Assembly (NCBI GenBank): GCA_002498925.1
Contig: DAJH01000078.1
Span: forward strand, 1 to 23,109
Source of the DNA: Euryarchaeota archaeon UBA173
GTDB taxonomy: Archaea > Thermoplasmatota > Poseidoniia > Poseidoniales > Thalassarchaeaceae
DNA length: 23,109 nt
Reading direction: 5' to 3'
The notes beneath the pieces are model-generated. The model did no database searches. It saw only the letters and a program-made list of their open reading frames with translations, and was not told the DNA's origin. Positions 15,728-22,519 of this stretch are shown here, piece after piece; the first letter of the stretch is position 1; each line of letters starts with the position of its first letter. Position numbers and translations under genes: made by a program.

Positions 15728-16435
15728 ATGCAGCCAAGCGGACGTGGATACGACTCATCAGTAGGAACTTTCTCACCAGACGGACGTCTTCACCAAGTGG
15801 AGTACGCAAGGGAGTCAGTAAAAAGAGGGTCAACAACAGTCGGACTGAAATTCCGTGATGGAGTCATACTGATTGTGGCAAAGAGGATCCCAAGCAGGCT
15901 GGTAATCCCAGACTCAATAGAGAAAATGTACCAGATTGATGACCATATCGGAATAACTACTTCTGGATTGGTGGCGGATGCCAGACAACTCGTCGACAGG
16001 GCCAGGGTGCAATGCCAAATCAACAGGATGACATACGGGGCCCAGATAGATGTTACATCCCTCGTAAAGAAGATGTGCGACTACAAGCAGTCCTTTACGC
16101 AATATGGTGGAGCGAGGCCCTTTGGCACTGCGTTACTAATCGCAGGCGTCGATTCGGATGGCGCTCACCTCTTCGAAACAGACCCCTCTGGAGCCTATGG
16201 CTCATACCAGGCAGGGGCCATCGGGAGCGGACGCAGCGAGGTAATCGCTTACTTCGAGGAGAAGTGGAAACCCGGAATGACCGAGAATGCCTCGATTAAG
16301 ATAGGGCTCGAAGCCCTATCAGAAACGCTCGAAGACGGCCTTTCAGGAGACTCGGTAGAGATTTGTGTCATCGACTCCAACGGTTACAGAGAACTATCTT
16401 CTGAAGACACAGAGAAGCATCTAGCCAAGTTGTAG
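15728..16435 (+). CDS. psmA: Proteasome subunit alpha
   Basis: Structural alpha subunit of the archaeal 20S proteasome. Seven copies form each outer ring and gate entry to the proteolytic beta rings. The N-terminal gating segment reads MQPSGRGYDSSVGTFSPDGR followed by LHQVEYARESV, with the YD-x(5)-FSP-(D/E)-GRL-x-QVEYA motif intact. The remainder follows the family (SGLVADARQLVDRAR, RPFGTALLIAGVD, DPSGAYGSYQAGAIGSG). The frame is open to an ATG at 15713 (240 residues), but the ATG at 15728 (235 residues) places Tyr at position 8, exactly as in Thermoplasma PsmA. Alpha subunits have no catalytic threonine. It heads the superoperon that continues with SBDS and the exosome. No psmB is in the window. 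Confidence 0.96.
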   Translation: MQPSGRGYDSSVGTFSPDGRLHQVEYARESVKRGSTTVGLKFRDGVILIVAKRIPSRLVIPDSIEKMYQIDDHIGITTSGLVADARQLVDRARVQCQINRMTYGAQIDVTSLVKKMCDYKQSFTQYGGARPFGTALLIAGVDSDGAHLFETDPSGAYGSYQAGAIGSGRSEVIAYFEEKWKPGMTENASIKIGLEALSETLEDGLSGDSVEICVIDSNGYRELSSEDTEKHLAKL

Positions 16436-16481
16436 GGCTGTCAGTGGCAAGCACTATCCCCGCAACCGCCCTCGGCTTCAC

Positions 16482-16495
16482 GGGGGAGTCCACTG
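16482..16495 (+). promoter_or_regulatory. SD-like site and probable CTG start of SBDS
   Basis: GGGGGAG at 16482-16488 is followed by 4 bases and then CTG at 16493-16495. Translation from here gives (M)VSLDDAVIAR, matching the usual start of archaeal SBDS. The next candidate start, TTG at 16502, is 13 bases from the SD and would remove three conserved residues. Confidence 0.45.
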
Positions 16496-16501
16496 GTCAG
16501 C

Positions 16502-17182
16502 TTGGATGATGCGGTCATTGCGCGGATCGAGAAAGGCGGTAGCAGGTACGAGATCCTAGTCGACCCCGATTTAGTTGACGAATGGAAAAATGACCCGTCT
16601 TCAGTAAGCATGGACGATTTACTTGCAATAGGTGAAGTTTGGACCGACTCTAAAAGTGGAGAGAGGCCGACTTCAGACGCTCTGGAGAATGTCTTCGGCT
16701 CGAGTGATCTTGAAACCTGTGTAACCAAAATTCTGAGAGAGGGTAGCATACAGCTTACAACGATTCAACGGAAGAAGATGGTCGAAGAAAAGAGACTGCA
16801 GATAATCAGTGAGATAGCCAGTACCGCTACTGACCCCAAGACGAAGATGCCACATCCCCGAACTAGGATAGAAAACGCCCTCGATGAAGCTAGATTTTCC
16901 GTCGATCCTTTCAAATCTTTAGAAAGTCAAGTGAGTGATGCAATAAAGATCCTGAAACCCCTTATTCCCCTGCAGTTCATCACTGTAAGGCTTGCATTTA
17001 AGATTCCAGGAAGCTCATATGGCTCCGTGAACCAGATGCTTCGTGACTCGGTAATGAGGGAAGAATGGCTCTCAGACGGGACTTGGGCCTGTGTAATCGA
17101 AGTGCCAGGGGGAATGAAAAACGAGATCATCAGCAGGGTTGCCAGCAGGGCATCCGATGCAGAAGTAAGGGAACTTGACTGA
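16502..17182 (+). CDS. SBDS ribosome maturation factor
   Basis: Archaeal orthologue of the Shwachman-Bodian-Diamond syndrome protein, which with EF-2/EFL1-type GTPases releases aIF6 from 60S/50S subunits. The FYSH domain begins with AVIARIEKGGSRYEILVDPD. The central helical domain contains HPRTRIENALDEAR, and the C-terminal domain ends with GTWACVIEVPGG. About 227-230 residues, as in the family. There is no ATG or GTG start between the in-frame psmA stop (16433-16435) and this sequence. TTG at 16502 is the first standard alternative, but the preceding codons read CTG GTC AGC and reproduce the usual archaeal start M-V-S-L-D. An SD-like GGGGGAG at 16482-16488 lies 4 bases before that CTG (16493). 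The true start is therefore probably 16493. Confidence 0.94.
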   Translation: MDDAVIARIEKGGSRYEILVDPDLVDEWKNDPSSVSMDDLLAIGEVWTDSKSGERPTSDALENVFGSSDLETCVTKILREGSIQLTTIQRKKMVEEKRLQIISEIASTATDPKTKMPHPRTRIENALDEARFSVDPFKSLESQVSDAIKILKPLIPLQFITVRLAFKIPGSSYGSVNQMLRDSVMREEWLSDGTWACVIEVPGGMKNEIISRVASRASDAEVRELD

Positions 17183-17195
17183 ATTATCACCGTAG

Positions 17196-17915
17196 GTGGT
17201 AGCATCAACGGTTATGAAGGGCTGGCCGGTCGCGCGGCCCGATACTATGAGTAGAGAGAGCAGCGCGGACGGACCGCGAGACTCACGACGAGACCTCGTC
17301 GTCGTGCCCGGGGAAGACCTCGGCGAATCTGAGGGACATGAGGCAGGGCACGGAGTACTAGTTGTCGACGGCCGCCTCAAATCGACGAAACAAGGACGAA
17401 TGAACACGAAGGGTAGCACTGTAACAGTGGAGCCACTACACACTACATACATGCCTAGGCCGGGCGACTTGGTCATTGGGCATATCGAGGGGTGTACGAA
17501 CAATATTTGGTTCATTGACATAGGCGCCCCATTCAATTCCATACTTCCCATGAGCCTCGGACCTGCCAAGGTAGAGTTTGGCGGAACAAGAAAGGTATTG
17601 GACATCGGAGACTCAATTTTGTGCAGAGTTCAGGAAGTTGAAGAGACTCATCAGAGCGTCGTCACTATGAAGGGACTCGGTCTGAGAAAGATCAAGTCCG
17701 GTGCACTCGACGATGTCGACCCGCATCTTCTAGGCAGACTTATTGGCAAGGGGGGCAAATTCCTGAAGGATCTCAAACATGAATCAGAGTGCAGGATAGT
17801 CGTTGCCGAGAATGGCCGTTTGTGGATAGATGGTGAACTAGAAGGAATACTCAAGGTGAGAAATAAACTCAAGGAGTTATCTCACGATGCGAGACAAATT
17901 GGAGGTGTTAATTGA
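17196..17915 (+). CDS. rrp4: Exosome complex RNA-binding protein Rrp4
   Basis: Cap subunit of the archaeal exosome; it sits on the Rrp41/Rrp42 hexamer and guides RNA into the phosphorolytic chamber. The N-terminal domain begins around LVVVPGEDLGE and contains GHGV. An S1 domain spans about 85-160 (RPGDLVIGHIEG ... WFIDIGAPFNSILP), and a KH domain follows with LIGKGGKFLKDL at about 181-192. The start is uncertain: GTG at 17196, ATG at 17214 or ATG at 17247. The first 30 residues are charged and variable, and no SD is well placed for any of them. The TGA overlaps the rrp41 ATG by one base, indicating translational coupling. Confidence 0.94.
   Translation: MVASTVMKGWPVARPDTMSRESSADGPRDSRRDLVVVPGEDLGESEGHEAGHGVLVVDGRLKSTKQGRMNTKGSTVTVEPLHTTYMPRPGDLVIGHIEGCTNNIWFIDIGAPFNSILPMSLGPAKVEFGGTRKVLDIGDSILCRVQEVEETHQSVVTMKGLGLRKIKSGALDDVDPHLLGRLIGKGGKFLKDLKHESECRIVVAENGRLWIDGELEGILKVRNKLKELSHDARQIGGVN
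17901..17907 (+). promoter_or_regulatory. Strong Shine-Dalgarno for rrp41
   Basis: GGAGGTG ends 7 bases before the ATG at 17915. This decides the rrp41 start against the TTG at 17912, which lies only 4 bases from the SD. Confidence 0.75.
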
Positions 17916-18631
17916 TGGGCGGATATGGAGACGTACAGATGATAGATGAGAATGGCCTTAGAATGGACGGTAGGAAGCCCGGTGATGTACGACCAATTAC
18001 CATTGAAACGGGCGTTGTGCCCGTAGCCGATGGTTCCTGTAGGATGATATGGGGCACCAATGAGGTCATTGTCGCCGTATACGGGCCAATGGAGGCCCAC
18101 CCAAGAAAGATCCAGAGGCAGGATAGGGCAGTACTGGATGTCGCATACAACATGGCGCCATTCTCTACAACGGATAGGATAAGGCCCGGATTCAACCGAC
18201 GCAGCAGGGAGATAAGTAAGGTAACAGCAGATGCTCTCGAGAGTGTTGTACTGCTGGAGCTTTACCCACGCTCAAAGATTAGAATAGGAATTGAGATAGT
18301 TTCTGCCGAGGCCGGGACCCGATGCGTGGGATTAACCGCAGCTTCTGTGGCACTGGCCGATGCCGGCATCCCTATGACGGATCTTGTAGTCAGTGTCGCC
18401 AGTGGAAAAATCAATGATGTCGTGGTTTGCGACCTAAACAAGGAAGAAGACAACTACGGCGAGGCTGATTTGCCAATGGGTGTTCTGCCCAACACAGGCG
18501 AACTAGTATTCCTCCAGATGGACGGGGATCTTTCCCCCGATGAATTCAAGCAGGCATGGGATTACAATATGGACGCCGCTATGGAAGTTCACAAATTAAT
18601 GGTCGAAGCCCTCAAGGGAGGTGGGAATTGA
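17915..18631 (+). CDS. rrp41: Exosome complex exonuclease Rrp41 (catalytic)
   Basis: RNase PH-fold subunit of 238 residues carrying the phosphorolytic 3'-5' exonuclease activity of the archaeal exosome. Catalytic features are intact: the phosphate/RNA-contacting pair R95-R96 in GFNRRSREISK, and the acidic set D173, D179 and D185 in DLNKEEDNYGEADLPMG, corresponding to the active-site aspartates of Sulfolobus Rrp41. The conserved N-terminus DGRKPGDVRPI is also present. It forms heterodimers, then a hexameric ring, with Rrp42. The preceding gene's TGA shares its last A with the ATG, and a strong SD precedes it. The rrp42 start overlaps its own stop in the same way. Confidence 0.97.
   Translation: MGGYGDVQMIDENGLRMDGRKPGDVRPITIETGVVPVADGSCRMIWGTNEVIVAVYGPMEAHPRKIQRQDRAVLDVAYNMAPFSTTDRIRPGFNRRSREISKVTADALESVVLLELYPRSKIRIGIEIVSAEAGTRCVGLTAASVALADAGIPMTDLVVSVASGKINDVVVCDLNKEEDNYGEADLPMGVLPNTGELVFLQMDGDLSPDEFKQAWDYNMDAAMEVHKLMVEALKGGGN
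18616..18625 (+). promoter_or_regulatory. Shine-Dalgarno for rrp42
   Basis: GGGAGGTGGG lies just upstream of the ATG at 18631, with a spacing of about 5-9 bases depending on the pairing register. It fixes the rrp42 start and rules out an upstream in-frame ATG at 18556 inside rrp41. Confidence 0.7.
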
Positions 18632-19407
18632 TGTCAGTTCCACTAGTTCCAAAACTCCTCAGGGCCCATCTGGCCGATCTAGCGTTGAATGACTCTAGAT
18701 TGGACGACAGGGGCCAGTGGGATGCTAGAGATACCAAACTCGAAACGGGTATTCTCGCTCGAGCAGAGGGTTCAGCTAAGGTAACTATGGGCGATACCAT
18801 AGTTCTTGCAGGAGTAAAGTTCCAGATAATGACACCTTACCCGGATCGCCCCAACCAGGGCGGTCTGATGTGCTCATGTGAAGTCAGGCCAATAGCAGGA
18901 CGTCACTGGGAAGCGGGACCCCCTAGCCCACAGTCTATCGAGCTTGGAAGAGTCGTCGATCGAGGAATAAGGGAATCTGGCTGCATAGATGTAGACGAAC
19001 TGTGCATTATTCCTGGTGAGAAGGCTTGGCAAGTAATCCTAGACTTACACGCCATATCGGATGATGGCAATCTCTTCGATGCATTCGCTTTGGCGGGAAT
19101 CGCAGCCCTTAGGGACGCTACTATACCAGCAGAAAGGTTCGAGATCGGAGAGGATACTCCACTCAAGGTGTCCAAGACGCCAATAATGTGTTCGTACCAC
19201 AAGGTAGGAGGCAGATTTGTCTACGACGCATCTTACAGAGAGGAGCTTGGTGGCGATGAGAGGATCCACATAACGCTAGGTGATGATGACCATGTTCATT
19301 CTCTCCAAAAGGGTCTAAAAGGAATCTTTACGGCAGAGGAATTCGACGAGATAATGGAGCACGCGAAGGCAAGATGTGCAGAACTCCGAGAAATTGTTAA
19401 TGGGTAG
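18631..19407 (+). CDS. rrp42: Exosome complex component Rrp42 (non-catalytic)
   Basis: RNase PH-fold subunit of 258 residues that pairs with Rrp41 to form the hexameric ring; it contributes to RNA binding and assembly but not catalysis. Recognisable parts are LNDSRLDDRGQWDARDTKLETG, here seen at about 19-40 (the DxRxxxxxR region), then EGSAKVTMGDTIVLAGVK, IELGRVVDRGIRESGCID and FDAFALAGIAALRDATIP. The catalytic Asp pair of Rrp41 is absent, as expected for Rrp42. The start at 18631 is set by the SD and by the one-base stop-start overlap with rrp41. The next gene, rpl37ae, begins 8 bases after its stop. Confidence 0.96.
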   Translation: MSVPLVPKLLRAHLADLALNDSRLDDRGQWDARDTKLETGILARAEGSAKVTMGDTIVLAGVKFQIMTPYPDRPNQGGLMCSCEVRPIAGRHWEAGPPSPQSIELGRVVDRGIRESGCIDVDELCIIPGEKAWQVILDLHAISDDGNLFDAFALAGIAALRDATIPAERFEIGEDTPLKVSKTPIMCSYHKVGGRFVYDASYREELGGDERIHITLGDDDHVHSLQKGLKGIFTAEEFDEIMEHAKARCAELREIVNG

Positions 19408-19415
19408 GTGCAAAT

Positions 19416-19784
19416 ATGGCAAAGAGAACACAGAAGACAGGCCTTACCGCACGCTTCGGCCCTAGGTATGGTGTCAGCGTCAGGAGAAGGGCTGGCTCCG
19501 CTCTTAGGAAGAAGTCAAGGGAGTACACATGCCCATCATGCCAGTACCCAAAAGTCAGAAGGAAGGTCGCAGGAATATGGGAGTGCAGGAAGTGTGGCTA
19601 CACATTCACTGGCGGCGTCTGGGAGCCATTTACTAGGGCATCTGAGGCAAATAACAGGGTTATCCGCAGATCAATGGAAGGAGCTACCGCTACCGATATG
19701 ACAGTTATCGCCCAACAGGCAGCTATGGATTATGAGCGCAAGATCGCGGAGGCCGAGCGCAATGACGATTCAGAGGAAGAATGA
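19416..19784 (+). CDS. rpl37ae: 50S ribosomal protein L37Ae with C-terminal extension
   Basis: Zinc-ribbon large-subunit protein of 122 residues. The core is canonical: an N-terminal basic part (TGLTARFGPRYGVSVRRR), the first knuckle CPSC at about 39-42, the second CRKC at about 57-60, and the conserved GGVWEP. Archaeal L37Ae is usually about 70-95 residues, so the last 35 or so residues (helical, ending DDSEEE) are an extension. AGGTG at 19406-19410 precedes the ATG by 5 bases. The 3' end overlaps pcc1 by 23 bases. In many archaea rpoP lies directly after this gene; it is absent here. Confidence 0.95.
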   Translation: MAKRTQKTGLTARFGPRYGVSVRRRAGSALRKKSREYTCPSCQYPKVRRKVAGIWECRKCGYTFTGGVWEPFTRASEANNRVIRRSMEGATATDMTVIAQQAAMDYERKIAEAERNDDSEEE

Positions 19785-19998
19785 CACAGCGTCTATTATC
19801 CTACGTTCCATCCATGAAGACGCAGAATCTATCTGTGCCGGGATGGTCACTGAAGCCGAGTTCACACTCGCCGGACAGGTGATGGAATTCACGCTCTCTT
19901 CTCGGAGTATTTCGGATATCCGAGCAAGGTGGAACTCCCTGCTAAGGGGAATAGTTGCCTCAGAGCAAGCATTGAAGGCAATAAGGGAGTCAAGGTGA
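19762..19998 (+). CDS. pcc1: KEOPS complex subunit Pcc1
   Basis: A 78-residue protein of the Pcc1 family, the dimerisation subunit of KEOPS, which makes t6A37 on ANN-decoding tRNAs with Kae1, Bud32 and Cgi121. The family pattern is visible: strand-helix start (ASIILRSIHEDAESICAGM), a mid-protein strand, and the C-terminal signature SDIRARWNSLLRGI followed by a helix. The ATG at 19762 is chosen because GGAGG at 19748-19752 lies 9 bases upstream; the frame is open further up to 19732 inside rpl37ae. Position between rpl37ae and pfdB matches the conserved archaeal order. Other KEOPS subunits are not in the window. Confidence 0.82.
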   Translation: MTIQRKNDTASIILRSIHEDAESICAGMVTEAEFTLAGQVMEFTLSSRSISDIRARWNSLLRGIVASEQALKAIRESR

Positions 19999-20002
19999 GA
20001 AC

Positions 20003-20326
20003 ATGCAAGGCGGACAGGATGCCGGTGAAGCACTGAAGTTAGTAGCCCAAGAACTACAGGCAGTCATGTCGCAGATGCAAACTGTAAACTCCCAGATCAG
20101 TGAATTATCGATGACGTTGGAGGCCCTGTCCTCCCAAGATTCGGATAAGCCCGTGTACAGGGCGGTTGGCAGTCTCCTGCTAGAGGTAAGTGACAGGAAC
20201 TCCCTAGAATCAGACATTCAGACGTCTAGGGACTCTTTCCAGGCCCATTTAGACAGGCTTTCGGAAAGGGAAGTCGAACTTAGGGAAAACTACGAGGAGC
20301 TAGTCAAATCATTCGAGTCACAGTGA
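20003..20326 (+). CDS. pfdB: Prefoldin subunit beta
   Basis: A 107-residue coiled-coil protein of the prefoldin beta class. Two alpha and four beta subunits form the jellyfish-shaped chaperone that hands unfolded proteins to the thermosome. The two long helices (about 8-45 and 70-105) flank a short beta hairpin region containing KPVYRAVGSLLLEVS, typical of the beta class (conserved PVYK-x-VG-x-LL). It starts 4 bases after pcc1, with AGGTGA in front. Placement in the superoperon fully agrees with the family. Confidence 0.9.
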   Translation: MQGGQDAGEALKLVAQELQAVMSQMQTVNSQISELSMTLEALSSQDSDKPVYRAVGSLLLEVSDRNSLESDIQTSRDSFQAHLDRLSEREVELRENYEELVKSFESQ

Positions 20327-20338
20327 GGTGGTCCAATT
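20325..20338 (+). promoter_or_regulatory. SD site preceding a possible ATT start
   Basis: GAGGTG at 20325-20330 overlaps the pfdB stop and lies 5 bases before ATT (20336-20338), which is in frame with the downstream helical-repeat gene. No ATG, GTG or TTG in that frame occurs before 20384. Confidence 0.4.
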
Positions 20339-20383
20339 CCTTCAGAGATCGAAAACGCCCCACTAGACAAGAGCCTTGTTGAA

Positions 20384-21163
20384 TTGTTGAACTTGATATC
20401 ATCAGGCGAAACGGAAGAAGCAGTCAGCCTGTCAAGCGAGATCCTTGTCAGGGCTAGGTCCACGGAAGAGAGGGACAACCTTGTAGAGGCCAGAGTTAGG
20501 ATGGAGAGGGCCCTGATTGGTGCAATCAGCACTGATGAAGTCGGGGCTGAGTTGAGATGGTGTGTTGACAGATTGAATGCAATCTGCCCCGGGGCTCCAC
20601 TTCATGGCCTAGCATTGCTCAATCTGGCGATTTGGCACTCAAATAATGGGGAGCAGATGATGGCCATGGCAGTACACTCGGACATCTCAATCAATGCGGG
20701 CCATCCTACTGATATCAGATCCCTTTCTAGGCTTGAGATAGGGAGAATCCTGGCAGGGATGTCCGACTTTGGCCCTGCAATGAGGCACCTTTGGTCAGCT
20801 AGGAGGGGATTCATTGAATCAGCGATGCCTTCCGAAGCATTAGTAGCTTCACTGGAGTGGCTAGACATCGCTCTTGATGATGTTTCAGAAAACGCCCCGA
20901 CCATGGAAATGAGAATCGAAACAGCATCTCCTAGAGAGGGTCCCGGAAACACATTGGTGCCTGCAAATCCAGATGACGTTACAGAAGTAATCGAATTCCT
21001 CTTGCCAATACTGACTGTAGACTTGTCTGGTTCAAGCAGGGCTGACTTGGGACTAATTGTCGATGCCTCTGAGGTAATGGGAAAGTCAGAATGGACCAAT
21101 GTTATGAAATCTAGGATATCGGAAATTCAAGATGAAAGAGTCACAGAAGTACTCCAGTCATGA
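20384..21163 (+). CDS. Helical-repeat (TPR-like) protein of unknown function ending the superoperon
   Basis: A protein of at least 259 residues, almost wholly alpha-helical, with repeating Ala/Leu-rich helix pairs reminiscent of TPRs (for example LLNLAIWHSNNGEQMMAMAV and LEIGRILAGMSDFGPAMRHL). No enzymatic motif is seen. The first standard start is TTG at 20384, but the frame is open back to the pfdB stop at 20326. GAGGTG at 20325-20330 sits 5 bases before an ATT codon at 20336, from which the protein would begin (M)PSEIENAPLDKS and have 275 residues. I consider the ATT start likely, although it is unusual. Its 3' end overlaps the convergent Nudix gene by 37 bases. Function not recognised. 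Confidence 0.7.
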   Translation: MLNLISSGETEEAVSLSSEILVRARSTEERDNLVEARVRMERALIGAISTDEVGAELRWCVDRLNAICPGAPLHGLALLNLAIWHSNNGEQMMAMAVHSDISINAGHPTDIRSLSRLEIGRILAGMSDFGPAMRHLWSARRGFIESAMPSEALVASLEWLDIALDDVSENAPTMEMRIETASPREGPGNTLVPANPDDVTEVIEFLLPILTVDLSGSSRADLGLIVDASEVMGKSEWTNVMKSRISEIQDERVTEVLQS

Positions 21164-21525
21164 TCCCTAATGGCCTTAACTTCAGACACTCCCCAACCAA
21201 GCGTATTTGGAATTTCAATACACCATCCAACCTCTGAAATCTTAGGGTCATTGGATAGCCAAGGTTCCGGCCCAGGCTCATCTTCAACTTCGATCCATAC
21301 GACCACCCCTCCCTCCACTAAATCTTCATCATAGGCCTTAGCAGTTCCAAGCAATCCGGTTTCTTCGTAAAGCTCTCTCAGTGCCGCTATGTCGAATTTC
21401 TCTTCTGGTTCCGAAGTACCCCCTGGAAATTCCCACCCTCTTTCTTCGTGGAGGACCATGACCCAAGGATTCTCCTCACCGCCGTATTTTGATGTAACCC
21501 ATGAAATCACAAATTTATCTCTCAT
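21127..21525 (-). CDS. Nudix hydrolase
   Basis: A 132-residue Nudix pyrophosphohydrolase. The Nudix box is perfect: G36-x5-E42-x7-R50-E51-L52-x-E54-E55-x-G57-L58, with the preceding WEFPGG strand. Such enzymes cleave nucleoside diphosphates linked to another moiety using Mg2+ held by the Glu pair; the substrate cannot be told from the box. The start is the ATG at 21525, not the TTG at 21531, because AGGAGGGA (21533-21540) lies 7 bases before the ATG. It overlaps the upstream TPR gene by 11 bases and is the last gene of the ubiD-TPR-Nudix unit. The 3' end runs 37 bases into the convergent helical-repeat gene. Confidence 0.9.
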   Translation of the reverse strand: MRDKFVISWVTSKYGGEENPWVMVLHEERGWEFPGGTSEPEEKFDIAALRELYEETGLLGTAKAYDEDLVEGGVVVWIEVEDEPGPEPWLSNDPKISEVGWCIEIPNTLGWGVSEVKAIRDHDWSTSVTLSS

Positions 21526-22519
21526 CCCCAATTTCCCTCCTAATCTCTTCAGTAACCTCGATCGCTCCTGCTACTCCCTCGGCCGCTAAACGCCTGGCGA
21601 CAAAGAACGCCTCAGAGAGCTTACCCGATTGTATCAGTCCTCTGACCTCAGATAGTGGGTCCAACTCCCCCTCTCCATCGATAATTTGTTCCGGTTCTCT
21701 TTCTAGAACGGGCGTTGCCATGGACTCCATCTTCCTCAGGAAATCTACCCTCTCTTTTACTGCGGGCGCTATCCATGGTTTACTCCCACCCCCATCTAGG
21801 TGAGACTCCATCCTTTGCTTGAACTGATCACGAACATCCATCTTCGGGAACTGAGTCTGTGCCTGATCATAGCACAACCATGCATCGCTAAACTCACCTC
21901 TTCGTTCATGCATTCTTCCCAATTCCGCCCATGCCTCGAAGTTTGTAGGCCTCTGTGCAAGAATCAATCTTGCCAGGGACAAGTATCCATCTTCGTCACC
22001 ATTATCCCGTATTCTTTCTATCCTCCTAGAGAACAAAACATTGGCTCTCCTATCCCGTAGATCAAGAGACTCGACTCTCGTGATGAAATCAGAAATCTTT
22101 TCACTCGAGCCAGAAATAGTATTCCACCACTCATCAGGATCGAGTGGATCGGCGGCAAAAGCGCCCTCCAGTATTACACTACCAGACTCAAGCATATCCA
22201 CATTGTCTAGCTGATTGAGGAGTTCAGGATCCCTTCCCAATACTGTGAAAATATCGTCGAGAACCGCCCTAATGCCCTCGCCATCACCAGAGATGGCCTT
22301 GACCTCCAAAAGGACCCTCCAGTTTTCTGGATGTGTAAAATCATGTAGGACGGACTGCCTAGCATTCTGCTCCGCCCATCCTAGATTCGTAGAATCAGAT
22401 TCAGTCCCATTTACTATCTTCAGGTATTTTTTTGCTTGACTTCTATGCCTATTGCCAAGACTCCTTCTTGGATGTTGTAGCTTATCGTCAATTGATTCTA
22501 CGGACATCAAATACCTCAC
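21515..22519 (-). CDS. TPR-repeat protein of unknown function
   Basis: A 334-residue soluble helical protein. A textbook TPR unit lies at NFEAWAELGRMHERRGEFSD followed by AWLCYDQAQTQFP, and weaker helix pairs surround it (HPENWRVLLEVKAISGDGEG, YLSLARLILAQRP and, near the end, EVRGLIQSGKLSEAFFVARR). A linker near the C-terminus is rich in Pro and Glu. The N-terminus is basic (LQHPRRSLGNRHRSQAKKYLK). The GTG at 22519 overlaps the ubiD stop as GTGA; the ATG at 22507 is the alternative. TPRs mediate protein-protein contacts; the partner is unknown. The operon position between a UbiD-type decarboxylase and a Nudix hydrolase gives no clear function. Confidence 0.75.
   Translation of the reverse strand: MRYLMSVESIDDKLQHPRRSLGNRHRSQAKKYLKIVNGTESDSTNLGWAEQNARQSVLHDFTHPENWRVLLEVKAISGDGEGIRAVLDDIFTVLGRDPELLNQLDNVDMLESGSVILEGAFAADPLDPDEWWNTISGSSEKISDFITRVESLDLRDRRANVLFSRRIERIRDNGDEDGYLSLARLILAQRPTNFEAWAELGRMHERRGEFSDAWLCYDQAQTQFPKMDVRDQFKQRMESHLDGGGSKPWIAPAVKERVDFLRKMESMATPVLEREPEQIIDGEGELDPLSEVRGLIQSGKLSEAFFVARRLAAEGVAGAIEVTEEIRREIGDER

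Noticed and set aside
15630..15836. The dph6 frame extends 69 residues upstream of the ATG at 15629.
   Set aside because: The extension runs antisense into psmA, has biased composition unlike the family, and the PP-loop normally begins within the first ten or so residues, as it does from 15629.
17072..17605. A 177-codon minus-strand frame spans SBDS and rrp4.
   Set aside because: It is antisense to two conserved proteins and is rich in Pro/Ser/Thr from reverse-complement codons; no membrane, domain or operon support.
20602..21099. A 165-codon minus-strand frame lies inside the superoperon's last gene.
   Set aside because: The plus-strand frame is longer, fits the operon and has helical-repeat patterning; the minus frame is Ser-rich without structure.
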